A DNA stretch of 64,000 nt from JBBTCJ01 sp038043285. GTDB lineage: Bacteria > Planctomycetota > Phycisphaerae > UBA1845. The DNA lies in contig JBBTCJ010000013.1 in NCBI GenBank assembly GCA_038043285.1, positions 23,076-87,075 on the forward strand, in the 5' to 3' direction. This document shows positions 17,223-26,277 of this stretch, piece by piece; within the stretch, counting starts at the first letter, position 1; each line of letters opens with the position of its first letter. The notes beneath the pieces are model-generated. The model ran no database searches. It worked only from the letters and a program-made list of their open reading frames with translations, and was not told where the DNA came from. The translations under genes and the position numbers were made by a program.

Positions 17223-18017
17223 TCAAGCTCCTCGGGTTAACTCTTCCAAGCCGAACGTCGCGCGAATGGCGTCCAATCCATCCCAAATGCCCCGCAGCAC
17301 GACAGGTTGCGACGCGTACAACGTCAGCGCCGCAACGCCCAGCCCAACGAATGCCCGAACGGTGAACCCCACCGAAAGCACGTTGAGTTGCGGAACGGTA
17401 CGCGACACCACGCCCAAGGCCGCCTCGGTAAGGAACAATGCAATCACCACCGGCGCGGCCACGCGGACGCCGATCACGAACGCGCTCAACGTCGTCTCGA
17501 CCAGTAGGAGCAGAATCGGCTCGCCCGCTTCATACTTCAAGACCGGAACCGCCTTGTAAGTATCCAGGAGCGCCGCGACCGCCTCGCGATGCCCGCCCGC
17601 GGACAAGAACAGCAACGTAAAGACCGCGGCATACACCTGTCCGATCACCGATGCCTCCGTCTGTTGCAGCGGATTGATGACTTCACTGAGCGAGAGGCCG
17701 GCCTGCTGCGCGATCAGCGTACCGGCGACTTCGGCGCTGAGCATGAGCAACGACAGCGTCATTCCGATGGCAGCGCCGATCATGAACTCGTTCACCGCTC
17801 CGGCGAGCGTCAGCGCCAGCGGAGCGTTTTCCGGGGAGGCTTTGAACACGATCGGGAAGACCATGGTCGAAAGCACCAGGGCGAAGGCCGCCCGAACGCG
17901 CACCGGGATCGCCGCGGACGCGAACACCGGACTCGTCGCCACCATCCCGGAGACGCGGAACAGCACCAGGGCGAAGGCAGGAAGCGCCGTCAGAATGTTC
18001 AACAACGGGTACGGCAT
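17223..18017 (-). CDS. fliR: Flagellar biosynthetic protein FliR
   Basis: FliR is an integral part of the FliPQR export channel. The 264-residue product is almost entirely hydrophobic, with about six membrane helices, starting with ALPAFALVLFRVSGMVATSP. The conserved stretch LILAQQAGLSLSEVINP-like segment appears here as LIAQQAGLSLSEVINPLQQ. Length and order (fliP-fliQ-fliR-flhB-flhA) fit the canonical export operon. The start is an ATG 45 nt after the fliQ stop. Confidence 0.97.
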   Translation of the reverse strand: MPYPLLNILTALPAFALVLFRVSGMVATSPVFASAAIPVRVRAAFALVLSTMVFPIVFKASPENAPLALTLAGAVNEFMIGAAIGMTLSLLMLSAEVAGTLIAQQAGLSLSEVINPLQQTEASVIGQVYAAVFTLLFLSAGGHREAVAALLDTYKAVPVLKYEAGEPILLLLVETTLSAFVIGVRVAAPVVIALFLTEAALGVVSRTVPQLNVLSVGFTVRAFVGLGVAALTLYASQPVVLRGIWDGLDAIRATFGLEELTRGA

Positions 18018-18062
18018 GAACCAACAGAACCTTTCCTCACGTCAACTCCACTGATCGATTGC

Positions 18063-18323
18063 TCACCACGGCGGCGAGCCGAGCAACTCCCGGGTGTACG
18101 CCACCATCTGCTCCGCGATCCACGGTATGAAGATCACGGCCGCCACCACCATCGCCGCGATCTTGGGCACGAACGTCAACGCCTGCTCCTGCAATTGCGT
18201 CACCGCCTGGAAGAAGGCGATCAACAAGCCGACGACCAGGCCAATCACCAGCACCGGTGCCGCGACCACCAGCGTGATCCAAAACGCGTCCCGCCCTAAT
18301 TCGATGGCCGTAGTCAGATCCAT
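18063..18323 (-). CDS. fliQ: Flagellar biosynthetic protein FliQ
   Basis: FliQ is a small helical-hairpin subunit of the export channel. The 86-residue product has two membrane helices (about 14-40 and 52-74) joined by the conserved polar turn QAVTQLQEQALTFVPKI. I chose the ATG at 18323 (MDLTTAIELG) because it aligns end-to-end with typical 86-89 residue FliQ proteins. Longer in-frame starts at 18329 and 18371 would add an unconserved basic segment. Confidence 0.96.
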   Translation of the reverse strand: MDLTTAIELGRDAFWITLVVAAPVLVIGLVVGLLIAFFQAVTQLQEQALTFVPKIAAMVVAAVIFIPWIAEQMVAYTRELLGSPPW

Positions 18324-18467
18324 CGCCATCCTCGCGCCGACGCGGGCGCTCGGTCCGCGGAACACCCGCACCGCAGCCGTGACGGGGCGCTACCAAGGAC
18401 AACCAAGTCGCAGGATTCTCGACGTCCATCGCACGTCGTCAACATCGCGCCTACTCCGGCTGTTCCG

Positions 18468-19274
18468 CTAGGTGAAGCTGTACAACAACGTCTCGACCAC
18501 CAGGCGCCACCCGTCCGCCAGCACGAACAGAAGCAGCTTGAACGGCAACGAGATCAACACCGGGGGAAGCATCATCATGCCCATCGAAAGCAGGATCGTG
18601 GCGATCACCATGTCGATCACCAGGAAGGGCAGGTAGATTCGGAAGCCCATCACAAAGGCGGTCTTCAACTCACTCAGCATGAATGCCGGGATCATCACGG
18701 TCATCGGAACGGTCTCAATGTCGAGCTTCTCCTCGGAAGCGATTTCGCGATTCTCGGCATACTCCAGAAACAGGTAGACGTCCTCGTGATTGCCCGCCTG
18801 TTCGATCTGTCGGTACATGAAGTCCTTCAGGTGCGAGGCGGTGATCTCGATCGCGCGGGTCTGTCCGAGTTGATTGTTGAAATACGGCGTGATCGCCTCC
18901 GCCTGCACCTTGTGCCACGTCGGGGACATCACCAGTACGGTGATAAACAGGGACAGGGCCAGGAGAACCTGACCGGGCGGAAGTTGCGGCGCGCCGATCG
19001 CCTGGCGGAGCAGCGCAAGCACCACGATCACCCGGGGAAAGGAGGTCATCATCACCAGGATGGAAGGAATCAGCGTGAGGACCGTCAGCAGCACCAGGAT
19101 CTGCAGACTCGCACTGACGCCCTTGGCGTCGGTCGCGGTCGGAAGAACCTTGGTCAGATCGGGAATGTTGGCCTGGTTGTCGAATGGGGAGGCGGAGGCG
19201 CCGGGGGTCTGCGCGCGGACCGAGCCTGCGCAGCACAACGACGCAATCGCGACGGTTGCGATCCATCGCGGCAT
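18468..19274 (-). CDS. fliP: Flagellar biosynthetic protein FliP
   Basis: FliP pentamers form the core of the export channel with FliQ and FliR. The 268-residue protein has a cleavable signal peptide (about 1-21, ending AGSVRA), as is usual for FliP. It then has a membrane helix around 58-76, a periplasmic region with VLVMSPTWHKV and FNNQLG, and further helices at the C-terminus (IYLPFLVIDMVIATILLSMG). GAGGCT precedes the ATG by about 5 nt. A 222-nt gap to fliO holds no gene, only short GC-rich inverted repeats. Confidence 0.97.
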   Translation of the reverse strand: MPRWIATVAIASLCCAGSVRAQTPGASASPFDNQANIPDLTKVLPTATDAKGVSASLQILVLLTVLTLIPSILVMMTSFPRVIVVLALLRQAIGAPQLPPGQVLLALSLFITVLVMSPTWHKVQAEAITPYFNNQLGQTRAIEITASHLKDFMYRQIEQAGNHEDVYLFLEYAENREIASEEKLDIETVPMTVMIPAFMLSELKTAFVMGFRIYLPFLVIDMVIATILLSMGMMMLPPVLISLPFKLLLFVLADGWRLVVETLLYSFT

Positions 19275-19496
19275 CGACGAGCCTCCATGCCCCGTGTACG
19301 GCGCCGCTCCACGGCCCCGTCGATCCTCTCCGCCCCTTCACGCCGCAGGCAGCATCCGGCCCGCGTGGCGGAACTGAACGGATCGAACCACTGACTTAGA
19401 CATTCTCGCCGCCCGTGCGGCATCGCCCTTCATGGGCAGCGCTTTCAGCAAAGCGCGGCGGACAACCCGCGACGCTGCACGAGAACGGATCTTGCT

Positions 19497-20279
19497 CTAG
19501 GCTGAACGGCGAAGCATCCGCAGACGCTCCAACAGCTCGGCCACCGGTCGACCCCTCCGCGAATCGCGAGTGGCAGCGTCGAACGCTCTCGCCTGATCCG
19601 TCAGCGCGCGCTCGAACCCGACAGACTCCCCCGGCGATGCGGTCCCGAAAAACGCTGATATCTCAGCTACCTCGTCAGGTTCAACCAATTCACAAATACG
19701 ATCCACCCGCTGCGGCGAAAGCGCGAGCAGGACCATCCGGCGCCCGACCTGGACGAGCGCCAGGCTTTGTCGCGGTCCCAGACCGGACCGGGTGAGCACG
19801 CGCAGCGCGCGGTGGTCGGTCGGGCGAGCACCAGGGACCACCCGTCGCGCGGTCCAATAGGCGGCGCCGATCAAACCCAGCACCATGGTCATGGATCCAA
19901 GGGGAGTCCGATACCAAGGCGTCTCCCCACCGCTTCCAAGCCCCGGCGTTTCCAGTTTCCGGTGAGCGCGACGCGAGGCCTGCCGCGACGACTCGGCGGA
20001 ATCCGGCACCGGCGGGTGTTGTGCGTCCTGCAACTCCGTCCCGCGGATCGAGTCACCCAGCGCGGTCTGGTGCGGAACATCATCGTGAGGATCCGCAGGC
20101 AGCTCGATCGTCTGGTTCGGCGCCACCTGATTGCCGCCGACCTGCGAAGGGGCATCGTCGGCCCAGGCGGGAGGAACGGCTGTGCACAGGAAGGCAAGGC
20201 CGCCCAAGACCCGGATACGCATGCGATCGGGCGGGGTACGTTGACCACAAAAAAAGTTTCCGCGCGATCGCCGGTTCAT
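19497..20279 (-). CDS. fliO: FliO-type flagellar export assembly protein
   Basis: FliO helps to assemble the FliP ring and is poorly conserved. The 260-residue product has a hydrophobic signal-like segment at about 20-41 (ending PPAWA), a polar periplasmic stretch, one membrane helix near 127-150 (TMVLGLIGAAYWTARR), and a cytoplasmic part with the family's pattern VLTRSGLGPRQSLALVQVG. The position directly before fliP supports the call. The ATG at 20279 overlaps the fliN stop as ATGA. The ATG at 20222 would give a more standard signal peptide and may be the true start. Confidence 0.85.
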   Translation of the reverse strand: MNRRSRGNFFCGQRTPPDRMRIRVLGGLAFLCTAVPPAWADDAPSQVGGNQVAPNQTIELPADPHDDVPHQTALGDSIRGTELQDAQHPPVPDSAESSRQASRRAHRKLETPGLGSGGETPWYRTPLGSMTMVLGLIGAAYWTARRVVPGARPTDHRALRVLTRSGLGPRQSLALVQVGRRMVLLALSPQRVDRICELVEPDEVAEISAFFGTASPGESVGFERALTDQARAFDAATRDSRRGRPVAELLERLRMLRRSA

Positions 20280-20920
20280 TGCGTGATCCTGTGCGGGTCG
20301 TGCGAGAAGACTTCGCTGATGCGGACGCAGAAGGCATCATTGAGCACCAGCACCTCACCCCGGGCGATCAGGCGTTCGTTTGCGAAGACGTCGACTGGGT
20401 CGCCAGCGAGGCGGTCTAACTCGACAACGCTCCCGTCATCAAGCTTGAGCACGTCCTCGACGCGCATGCGCGTCCGCCCAAGCTCGATCTTTACGTTCAG
20501 ACTGACATCCTTGAGCATCGTTACCCGCTTGGGGTCAACGCCTGCCGCGGAAAACCGTGTGAAATCGGGAAGCTCCGGAGACCGGACCGAGGCTGCGAAG
20601 GCCGGACCCCCTGCCGCGGAATTAGCGGCCCGCTCCTCCTCGATGGCCGCCTGCATGGCCGCCGCCACCTCGTCAAAGGGTCTGCCCAGGGAATCAAGGC
20701 GAGTATCAGGCGGTGATGGCCCAACGCCTCCCGATGACTCCGGCGGAGATTCCTCCCCGCCGGTCGCCGCCATCAGGGCGTCGATATCCGACTGCGATAT
20801 GGCTCCAGCGTCTCCGCCGGATGGCGGATCCGGCGACGCCTGCCCGGCGGAACCGAGCAAGGCGTCGATGTCCGCCTGGCTGATGGCCTCTCCGGAACTT
20901 TGACCCGACGATTTCCCCAT
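20276..20920 (-). CDS. fliN: Flagellar motor switch protein FliN (FliY-like N-terminus)
   Basis: The C-terminal ~85 residues (about 130-214) form the FliN/SpoA domain of the C-ring, with LKDVSLNVKIELGRTRM, VVELDRLAGDPVDVFAN and GEVLVLNDAFCVRI. The N-terminus is unusual. It has two copies of a short motif, EAISQADIDALL near residue 11 and GAISQSDIDALM near residue 40, joined by Gly/Ser/Pro-rich linkers. That motif resembles the N-terminus of FliM and FliY, which binds phosphorylated CheY or the phosphatase partner. The ATG at 20920 was chosen because it starts just before the first motif. No fliM is in the window. Confidence 0.93.
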   Translation of the reverse strand: MGKSSGQSSGEAISQADIDALLGSAGQASPDPPSGGDAGAISQSDIDALMAATGGEESPPESSGGVGPSPPDTRLDSLGRPFDEVAAAMQAAIEEERAANSAAGGPAFAASVRSPELPDFTRFSAAGVDPKRVTMLKDVSLNVKIELGRTRMRVEDVLKLDDGSVVELDRLAGDPVDVFANERLIARGEVLVLNDAFCVRISEVFSHDPHRITQ

Positions 20921-21014
20921 CGGTTTGTCGGTCACCTGCCCACGCCCATTCTCGACGAGCCCTCCATGGCTCGAACCTGGGTCTATATCGGTGAAAGGAT
21001 TAGCGACGCGACAC

Positions 21015-21608
21015 TCAAACGCCGGGACCGGACTGAAGGAAATCGGGAACCAGAACCTCCTTGATGAGGTTTTCTTCCCCAAGGACGCGATCCAGTTCTG
21101 CCTTCAATTTTCGCTTGATGGTGTCCAAACCTGGTTCTTTGAGATGTTGCGGTTCGGCCGCCCGTATGATGAAGTTCACCCGATCGTTGATCCTGGCCTG
21201 ATTGGCCTTGACCAAGTTGGCCGCCTTTTCGGTGTCCGACTGTAGCACCAGTGCTGATACGTGGATCCGGAAAGTCACCAACCTCCCGGTCATGGTGTTA
21301 CTCGGCCGACAATCGGCGAGCTCGATTTCGGCCGTCGTGTGCCCATCGGCCTTTCCGCCCAGACCATGCTCGCCCCCCTTGCTCTCGCTGCCGTGCTCCT
21401 CGGAGGCTGACGCTTCGGCGTCGGCATGTTCTTCGCCGCCCTCCGCGGTCGCCGGGGGAGGCAAGAGGAGGGCTTTCGCCAAGACGAAAACGGCAACGCC
21501 TTCTCCGAGCATGAGCGAGCCGACGATGATGAGCGGCAGCTTGGAGCGTTTGGGCGGCTTGGCCGCGGCGTCAGGGGCAGGAGTTTGCTCTTTTTTGTCA
21601 CCGGCCAT
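21015..21608 (-). CDS. fliL: Flagellar basal-body-associated protein FliL
   Basis: FliL supports stator function around the basal body. The 197-residue protein has a short basic cytoplasmic N-terminus (KPPKRSK), a membrane helix at about 24-50, and an Ala/Glu/His-rich periplasmic linker (about 55-92). The FliL domain at 95-190 contains LKAELDRVLGEENLIKEVLV, typical of its C-terminal helix. The start overlaps the motB end by 11 nt, so the two are probably translated together. Confidence 0.94.
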   Translation of the reverse strand: MAGDKKEQTPAPDAAAKPPKRSKLPLIIVGSLMLGEGVAVFVLAKALLLPPPATAEGGEEHADAEASASEEHGSESKGGEHGLGGKADGHTTAEIELADCRPSNTMTGRLVTFRIHVSALVLQSDTEKAANLVKANQARINDRVNFIIRAAEPQHLKEPGLDTIKRKLKAELDRVLGEENLIKEVLVPDFLQSGPGV

Positions 21609-22389
21609 ATGGGGGTTCCTCTAGTTCGCTCGCCGGAACGCTGGCGTCGTCGCCCACTAGATCCTCCGTGACCACAATCTCCACGCGACGGTTCAGGGCA
21701 CGTCGCTCTTCCGTGTCCGCCTGCCGGACGTAAGGTTCCGAATCGCCGACAGCCGTCAGCAAGAACCGGCTGGGTTCGACTCCACCGGCCGTCAGTTCGT
21801 CAGCGACCGCCTTCGCGCGGGCGTAGGACAGATCCATCGCGTCCTTGAACGGCGCTCGCTCGGGAGGCGGCTCATGAGTCGCATGACCGCGTATGGATAT
21901 CCGCGTCCGATATCCTCGAAGTCGCCCGGCGGTTTTCGCCAGCAGGTCGCGGGCCTCTGAACGCAATTCGGCACTGAATGGGTCGAACGTGAGTTTTCCG
22001 CTCAGGACCACCTGGAACCCGTTGGAGAGGCTGGTTACGCGAAGTTCTCGGTCCTCAAGCGTCGTGTCGTTGGATTCCCCGGGACTGTCGTTGTTGATCG
22101 GCGACGCGAGCTCGAGGATCCGTTGAACAAGCGGGTTCTTGCTTTCGTTGGCAGCGAGGAACGGTTGAGAACTACCGTCAAACCCACTGAACGCTCGTTT
22201 CAAAGACTCGGCGGTCCGTAGGAACCGGTCCTTCTTGATCTGGCCCATCGCCGTCATGGCGATGAAAACGCACAGCAAGAGGGACACCATATCCGCATAG
22301 GTCACGATCCACGCGGGCGCACCTTGCGGAGTGAGATCGCGTCGGGGATCAGCCCCGACGCTACCGGTCGTGAACGCGCGACGCGACAT
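21598..22389 (-). CDS. motB: Flagellar motor stator protein MotB
   Basis: MotB is the peptidoglycan-anchoring stator subunit. The single membrane helix (about 25-48) contains D33 in VTYADMVSLLL, the conserved proton-binding Asp. The periplasmic OmpA-like domain (about 130-250) includes ISIRGHATHEPP, LSYARAKAVADEL and RRALNRRVEIVV. The 263-residue length is normal. It follows motA by 18 nt. The residue set is consistent with a proton-driven motor, though ion selectivity cannot be fixed from these motifs alone. Confidence 0.96.
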   Translation of the reverse strand: MSRRAFTTGSVGADPRRDLTPQGAPAWIVTYADMVSLLLCVFIAMTAMGQIKKDRFLRTAESLKRAFSGFDGSSQPFLAANESKNPLVQRILELASPINNDSPGESNDTTLEDRELRVTSLSNGFQVVLSGKLTFDPFSAELRSEARDLLAKTAGRLRGYRTRISIRGHATHEPPPERAPFKDAMDLSYARAKAVADELTAGGVEPSRFLLTAVGDSEPYVRQADTEERRALNRRVEIVVTEDLVGDDASVPASELEEPPYGR

Positions 22390-22407
22390 GGGTCTGAATC
22401 CTCCGGG

Positions 22408-23256
22408 TTAGGCCGCCTTCTCCACCCTCATCGACCGCCGCATCCCCAAAGGAAGGAACGTGCTGAGCTTCTGCGCCACGATCCTCGGATTGTCTCCGGC
22501 CTGGATGGCGAGAACTCCGCGCACAACGATCATCTTCAAGAGAACCTCTTCCCTGCTTCGCCGTCCGAGTTTCTCCGCGATCGGCAGAGCGATGACGTTG
22601 GCGATCAGTGCCCCGTAGAGGGTCGTCAGCAAGGCGACGGCCATTGCCGGTCCGATCGACGCTGGATCTTGCAGGTTTTTGAGCATCACGACGAGTCCGA
22701 CGAGCGTGCCGATCAATCCGAAGGACGGCGCGAATCGTCCGACGTTGTCGAACAGTGCCTTGCCGTCGGCGTGACGCGCCTCCAAGGCCTCGACATCGCT
22801 CATCATGACCGTTTCAATCATCTCCGGATCGGTTCCGTCGACGACCATCTGGATTCCCTGTTTGACGAACGGATCGACGGTTTGTTCCGCGACTGCGTCC
22901 AGGGCAAGGACGCCCTCGCGGCGCGCAATCTGTGCCAGCCGAACCAACTCGGCGATCAATCCGCGGGGATCGTCGGCGCGAGTCAGAAAGCAATTCCCGA
23001 GCACCGCGGCCACGCCCAGAATGTTTTGCAGCGGAAAGCTGACCAGGGCCGCGCACACCGCGCCCCCGCCGACCATCACCATCGACGCGAAGTCAATGAA
23101 CGGCGCGAGGTCGGAAGCCATCAGGATCGACGCCAGCACCAAGACCACGCCGGCGCCCAGTCCGATGACCGTTCCGAAGTCAGTGCTTCGTGCCGGCTTC
23201 TTGCGCCTGGCGTGCCCGGTCTCCGTGCTCAACGCTGTCGATTCGTTCAGGTTCAT
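22408..23256 (-). CDS. motA: Flagellar motor stator protein MotA
   Basis: MotA forms the ion channel with MotB and pushes against FliG. The 282-residue product has four membrane helices: about 27-48, 53-75, 170-195 and 205-225. FGLIGTLVGLVVMLKNL and PASIGPAMAVALLTTLYGAL hold the conserved prolines. The cytoplasmic loop has GVLALDAVAEQTVDPFVKQG. It is followed closely by motB. The 176-nt upstream gap to flbD has no gene. Confidence 0.96.
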   Translation of the reverse strand: MNLNESTALSTETGHARRKKPARSTDFGTVIGLGAGVVLVLASILMASDLAPFIDFASMVMVGGGAVCAALVSFPLQNILGVAAVLGNCFLTRADDPRGLIAELVRLAQIARREGVLALDAVAEQTVDPFVKQGIQMVVDGTDPEMIETVMMSDVEALEARHADGKALFDNVGRFAPSFGLIGTLVGLVVMLKNLQDPASIGPAMAVALLTTLYGALIANVIALPIAEKLGRRSREEVLLKMIVVRGVLAIQAGDNPRIVAQKLSTFLPLGMRRSMRVEKAA

Positions 23257-23432
23257 GGTTCAAACCGGCGTCCGTCCACTGCCGCCTGGCCCTCGGTTTC
23301 CCGGCGGACTCCCCTGCCGTGAGCGGCCCTCGCACAGGATTTACCCCCCGGATCGGCGAGCAGACCTTACGTCCAGAAAATCCCCTGACCCAACCCAGAC
23401 TCCCACGGGATAGACGGGCTTCGGGATACCGG

Positions 23433-23630
23433 CTACACCACGTTGAACGCGCGAATCTGCCGGGCATAGTCGATCGCGCGACGTACCACTTCCTCCATCG
23501 ATTCCCGGACGATCACGGTGTCGCCGTTGACCAACGTGACGATCGTGTCGGGGGTCGACTCAATCATCTTGATCAGCTCGGCGTTGATCACCATGACACG
23601 CTGGTCCAGGCGGGTCAAGGTGATCATCAC
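23433..23630 (-). CDS. flbD: FlbD/SwrD-family flagellar protein
   Basis: This is a 65-residue member of the FlbD family, found in flagellar operons between flgE and motA. Family members affect motor torque or swarming (SwrD in Bacillus). Typical features are the N-terminal MITLTRLD, ELIKMIESTPDTIVTLVNGD and VIVRESMEEVVRRAIDY. The order flgE-flbD-motA-motB-fliL matches that in many bacteria. The start could be the first or the second of two adjacent ATG codons. Confidence 0.93.
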   Translation of the reverse strand: MMITLTRLDQRVMVINAELIKMIESTPDTIVTLVNGDTVIVRESMEEVVRRAIDYARQIRAFNVV

Positions 23631-23817
23631 CAGGCTCCCCGGGTGCCGTTCTGGTTTTCATGCCGCATCGCCTAATCCTTCCGGCGTTCCCCAACCGTCC
23701 GGCCCGTGTGTCACCGACCGGAGCAACAGCCGGGCTGAACCGCGCGTTCCGCGGTGCGCTGCCCAAGGCGCTTCCGACAACCTCGCGGCCGCGCCGGCTC
23801 GGCCGCCAACGATTTCA

Positions 23818-25497
23818 TCATCGCGCCAGCAGCAACAGCTCTTGCAACAGGTCGTCGGCGGCGCGAACGACGCGGCTGGAAGCGGAGATTCCCGTGGAGG
23901 CTTCGATCAGGGTGATGAACTCCCGGGCAATCTCGACGTTGCTCTGCTCTAATGAGCCGGCAACGATAGCGCCGGCCCGCTGCGTCTGGGGCGTGGTCAA
24001 CGTCGCGTCGCCGGAGTTGGGCCCGGCGACGAATACGTTCTCACTCCGCGCGATCAGACCTTCGTCATTGGTGAAGGTCGCCAGCGCCACCTGGCCGAGC
24101 ACCTGCTCCAGCTGGTTGGAATAGACGGCGGTGACGATTCCGTCGCGGTCGATCGAGTAGTTGGTCATGATGCCGGCTTGGGCGCCGTTCTGATTATCCA
24201 TAATGACCTGCGAGCCGCCGCCGGGGCTTGCTAAACCGGTCAGGCCGCTAAGATCGAGCGAAAACGTCACCGGCGTCGTCGAGCCTTCGTTGGCGCGGTC
24301 GATGGTGATATCCGTTCCGGTGGCGGCGACGAATTGACCATCGGGGTCAAAGCTGACGGTTCCCGTCCCCAGCACCGGCGAAAGGTCGCTGTCGCCGATG
24401 GACTCGGCATAAAAACGCCAGGTCGTGCCCGTGTCACTTTTGGACTCCAGCGCGAAACGCAACCGCACGTCCACCTTACTGCCGAGCGAATCGTAAACGT
24501 TGAAGGTGGTGGTGACGCCCTCTCCGGTGGCGGGAGCGGTAGTCGAAAACGAGAACGGGGCGGTGATGACTCCGGTCTTGTTGGTCACCGACGTCTCGTC
24601 CATCTCGATGGCGTTGATCTCCCCGTAGTTCGATTCGATGACCAGCGCCCCGGCGTCAATGCGCACGCCCGGCGTACCTCCGGTGGCGGGGTCGGTGTTG
24701 ATCCCCAGCACCTCTTCGAGGTAGGCGGCCAGGTCGCCGACGGTGGATCCGGTCGTGCCCACCACAAAGGCGGTCTCCGGGACGGCCACGCCGCCCTTGG
24801 TCGCGGCGATGGTCAGTTCGTCCCCATCCGCGAAGAGGGGCAGATCGCCGGCGTTGACCAGCGAAGTCAACGACGTGGACTCCGTCGCCGCCGAGCCGGA
24901 GGACGTACGCAGCACGCCGGAGGTCACGATCGCCCCCGCGGCTGATCGGGCGGTCTGCGGATCGAGCCGCCCGTCCATGACGGCTTCAGTGGTTGAGATC
25001 GCCTGACTGGTGGTTCCCAGGGGGACGACCAGATTTGCAAGCGTGTTGACGTCGACATTCCCTTCGGCGTCGGCGACGAAGACCTGTAAGGGCGACCCGT
25101 TCGACGAAACCATGGTTTGCGTTGCGTCGAGGTGAAAGGCGCCGTCTCGGGTAAAAAGATTCTCGCCGGTCGGAGCGCTGAGCACGAAGAAGCCGTCGCC
25201 GTCGACCCCAAGATCACTCTGAAGACCTGTGGGGTCCAGGCTGCCCTGTCGAAAGTCGCGCTGAATGGCCGCCACCTGAGAACCCGTTCCGATCTGCCGT
25301 GGCAGCGTGCCGCCCGAAGTGTCGCTGGGGGCATCGCCCTCGTGGATCGTCCGGTAGAGCAACGTCTCGAAAAGCGTTCGCTGATTCTTGAATGCGGTGG
25401 TGTTCAGATTGGCCAGGTTGTCGCCGACGGTGTCGACGCTGACCGAATTGCTTTTGATTCCGGTGAATCCAGTGAACATGGCTCCGGTAAGGGACAT
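23818..25497 (-). CDS. flgE: Flagellar hook protein FlgE
   Basis: FlgE forms the flexible hook. The 559-residue product has the N-terminal rod/hook domain (MSLTGAMFTGFTGIKSNS, DNLANLNTTAFKNQRTLFE), the inner FlgE domain (LQSDLGVDGDGFFVLS) and the C-terminal domain (GSLEQSNVEIAREFITLIEA). The central part, about 180-400, is Thr/Ser/Gly-rich and gives a longer protein than the ~400-residue enteric FlgE. A downstream gap of 187 nt separates it from flbD. Confidence 0.96.
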   Translation of the reverse strand: MSLTGAMFTGFTGIKSNSVSVDTVGDNLANLNTTAFKNQRTLFETLLYRTIHEGDAPSDTSGGTLPRQIGTGSQVAAIQRDFRQGSLDPTGLQSDLGVDGDGFFVLSAPTGENLFTRDGAFHLDATQTMVSSNGSPLQVFVADAEGNVDVNTLANLVVPLGTTSQAISTTEAVMDGRLDPQTARSAAGAIVTSGVLRTSSGSAATESTSLTSLVNAGDLPLFADGDELTIAATKGGVAVPETAFVVGTTGSTVGDLAAYLEEVLGINTDPATGGTPGVRIDAGALVIESNYGEINAIEMDETSVTNKTGVITAPFSFSTTAPATGEGVTTTFNVYDSLGSKVDVRLRFALESKSDTGTTWRFYAESIGDSDLSPVLGTGTVSFDPDGQFVAATGTDITIDRANEGSTTPVTFSLDLSGLTGLASPGGGSQVIMDNQNGAQAGIMTNYSIDRDGIVTAVYSNQLEQVLGQVALATFTNDEGLIARSENVFVAGPNSGDATLTTPQTQRAGAIVAGSLEQSNVEIAREFITLIEASTGISASSRVVRAADDLLQELLLLAR

Positions 25498-25575
25498 TTC
25501 GCATCACCTCAATGCCCGGCCGCACGGATGCGGCGGGGCGGATTTCGTTGGAGAAAACGGTTCTCAGCTCGCCCG

Positions 25576-26181
25576 CTATTCTTGCACTTGCATCACGTTC
25601 CTCAAGGGCAGGCGCTCGCCGGTGTCTAGTTCGAGGGTCACTTCTCCGTTTTCAGCGGAGACCCCCGCGACCACGCCTTCGAGGAGCTTCGGCTCCTTGG
25701 GATCGGCAAGGTCCAACCCGGCCACCGTCTTGCCCAAGAGCGCTTCCGCCGCGGACTGCGGCGATTGGATGAGGGCCACTTGACTGAGGGGCAGTTCCGA
25801 CCCGTTGGACAGTTGCAGCACAACCTGTCCGCCTTCGCCGAAGCGTACGCCGAGGACCATGCCCGTGGAGACAAGGCCGTCCTCACCCGGCGTTCCTGTC
25901 ACGTGCTGTCCCAGCAGGGCCGATGCGGAGGTAAACGATTGTTGCCCGGTAAGCGAGCGAAGCGAATCCGTCAGCGTCGACGAAAGCTCGATCTCCCGGA
26001 TCGAGGCGATCTGGCGAAGAAGCTCCTCGTTGTCGGTCGGCTTCATCGGATCCTGATTGGTCAGCTGCGTGATAAGGAGCTTGAAGAAATCGTCGGAGCC
26101 GAGGCCGGCTGCTCCCCGCGCCGACGGCGCGGAAGGTGATGCGGCGTTTGCCCCGACCGGCTGGGTTGCAGTGACTGGCAC
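25576..26181 (-). CDS. flgD: Flagellar hook capping protein FlgD
   Basis: FlgD caps the growing hook and is lost on completion. The 201-residue product has the family N-terminus FFKLLITQLTNQDPMKPTDN (about 32-51), a coiled region, and then two short beta-rich domains with VVLQLSNGSELPLSQV and the C-terminal GEVTLELDTGERLPL. The start is GTG at 26181, with GGAGG 8 nt upstream. It lies between fliK and flgE, a common arrangement. Confidence 0.95.
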   Translation of the reverse strand: MPVTATQPVGANAASPSAPSARGAAGLGSDDFFKLLITQLTNQDPMKPTDNEELLRQIASIREIELSSTLTDSLRSLTGQQSFTSASALLGQHVTGTPGEDGLVSTGMVLGVRFGEGGQVVLQLSNGSELPLSQVALIQSPQSAAEALLGKTVAGLDLADPKEPKLLEGVVAGVSAENGEVTLELDTGERLPLRNVMQVQE

Positions 26182-26244
26182 GCGAGACCTCCATCCTTCA
26201 TTAGACGGGCCGACGCAAGCTCCGCCCGCGTCGCCCGGTGAACT

Positions 26245-26261
26245 CGTCTTGCGGCAAGACG
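26245..26261. repeat. Short perfect palindrome between fliK and flgD
   Basis: CGTCTTGC and GCAAGACG flank a single G. As RNA it would form only a short stem, and no T-tract follows, so a terminator role is doubtful. It could be a binding site or an mRNA stability element within the operon. Confidence 0.3.
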
Positions 26262-26277
26262 AAAGTCCGCCCGACGG

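Noticed and set aside
26245..26261. Palindrome between fliK and flgD as an intrinsic terminator
   Set aside because: The RNA stem is short and no T-tract follows. The genes on either side belong to one flagellar operon.
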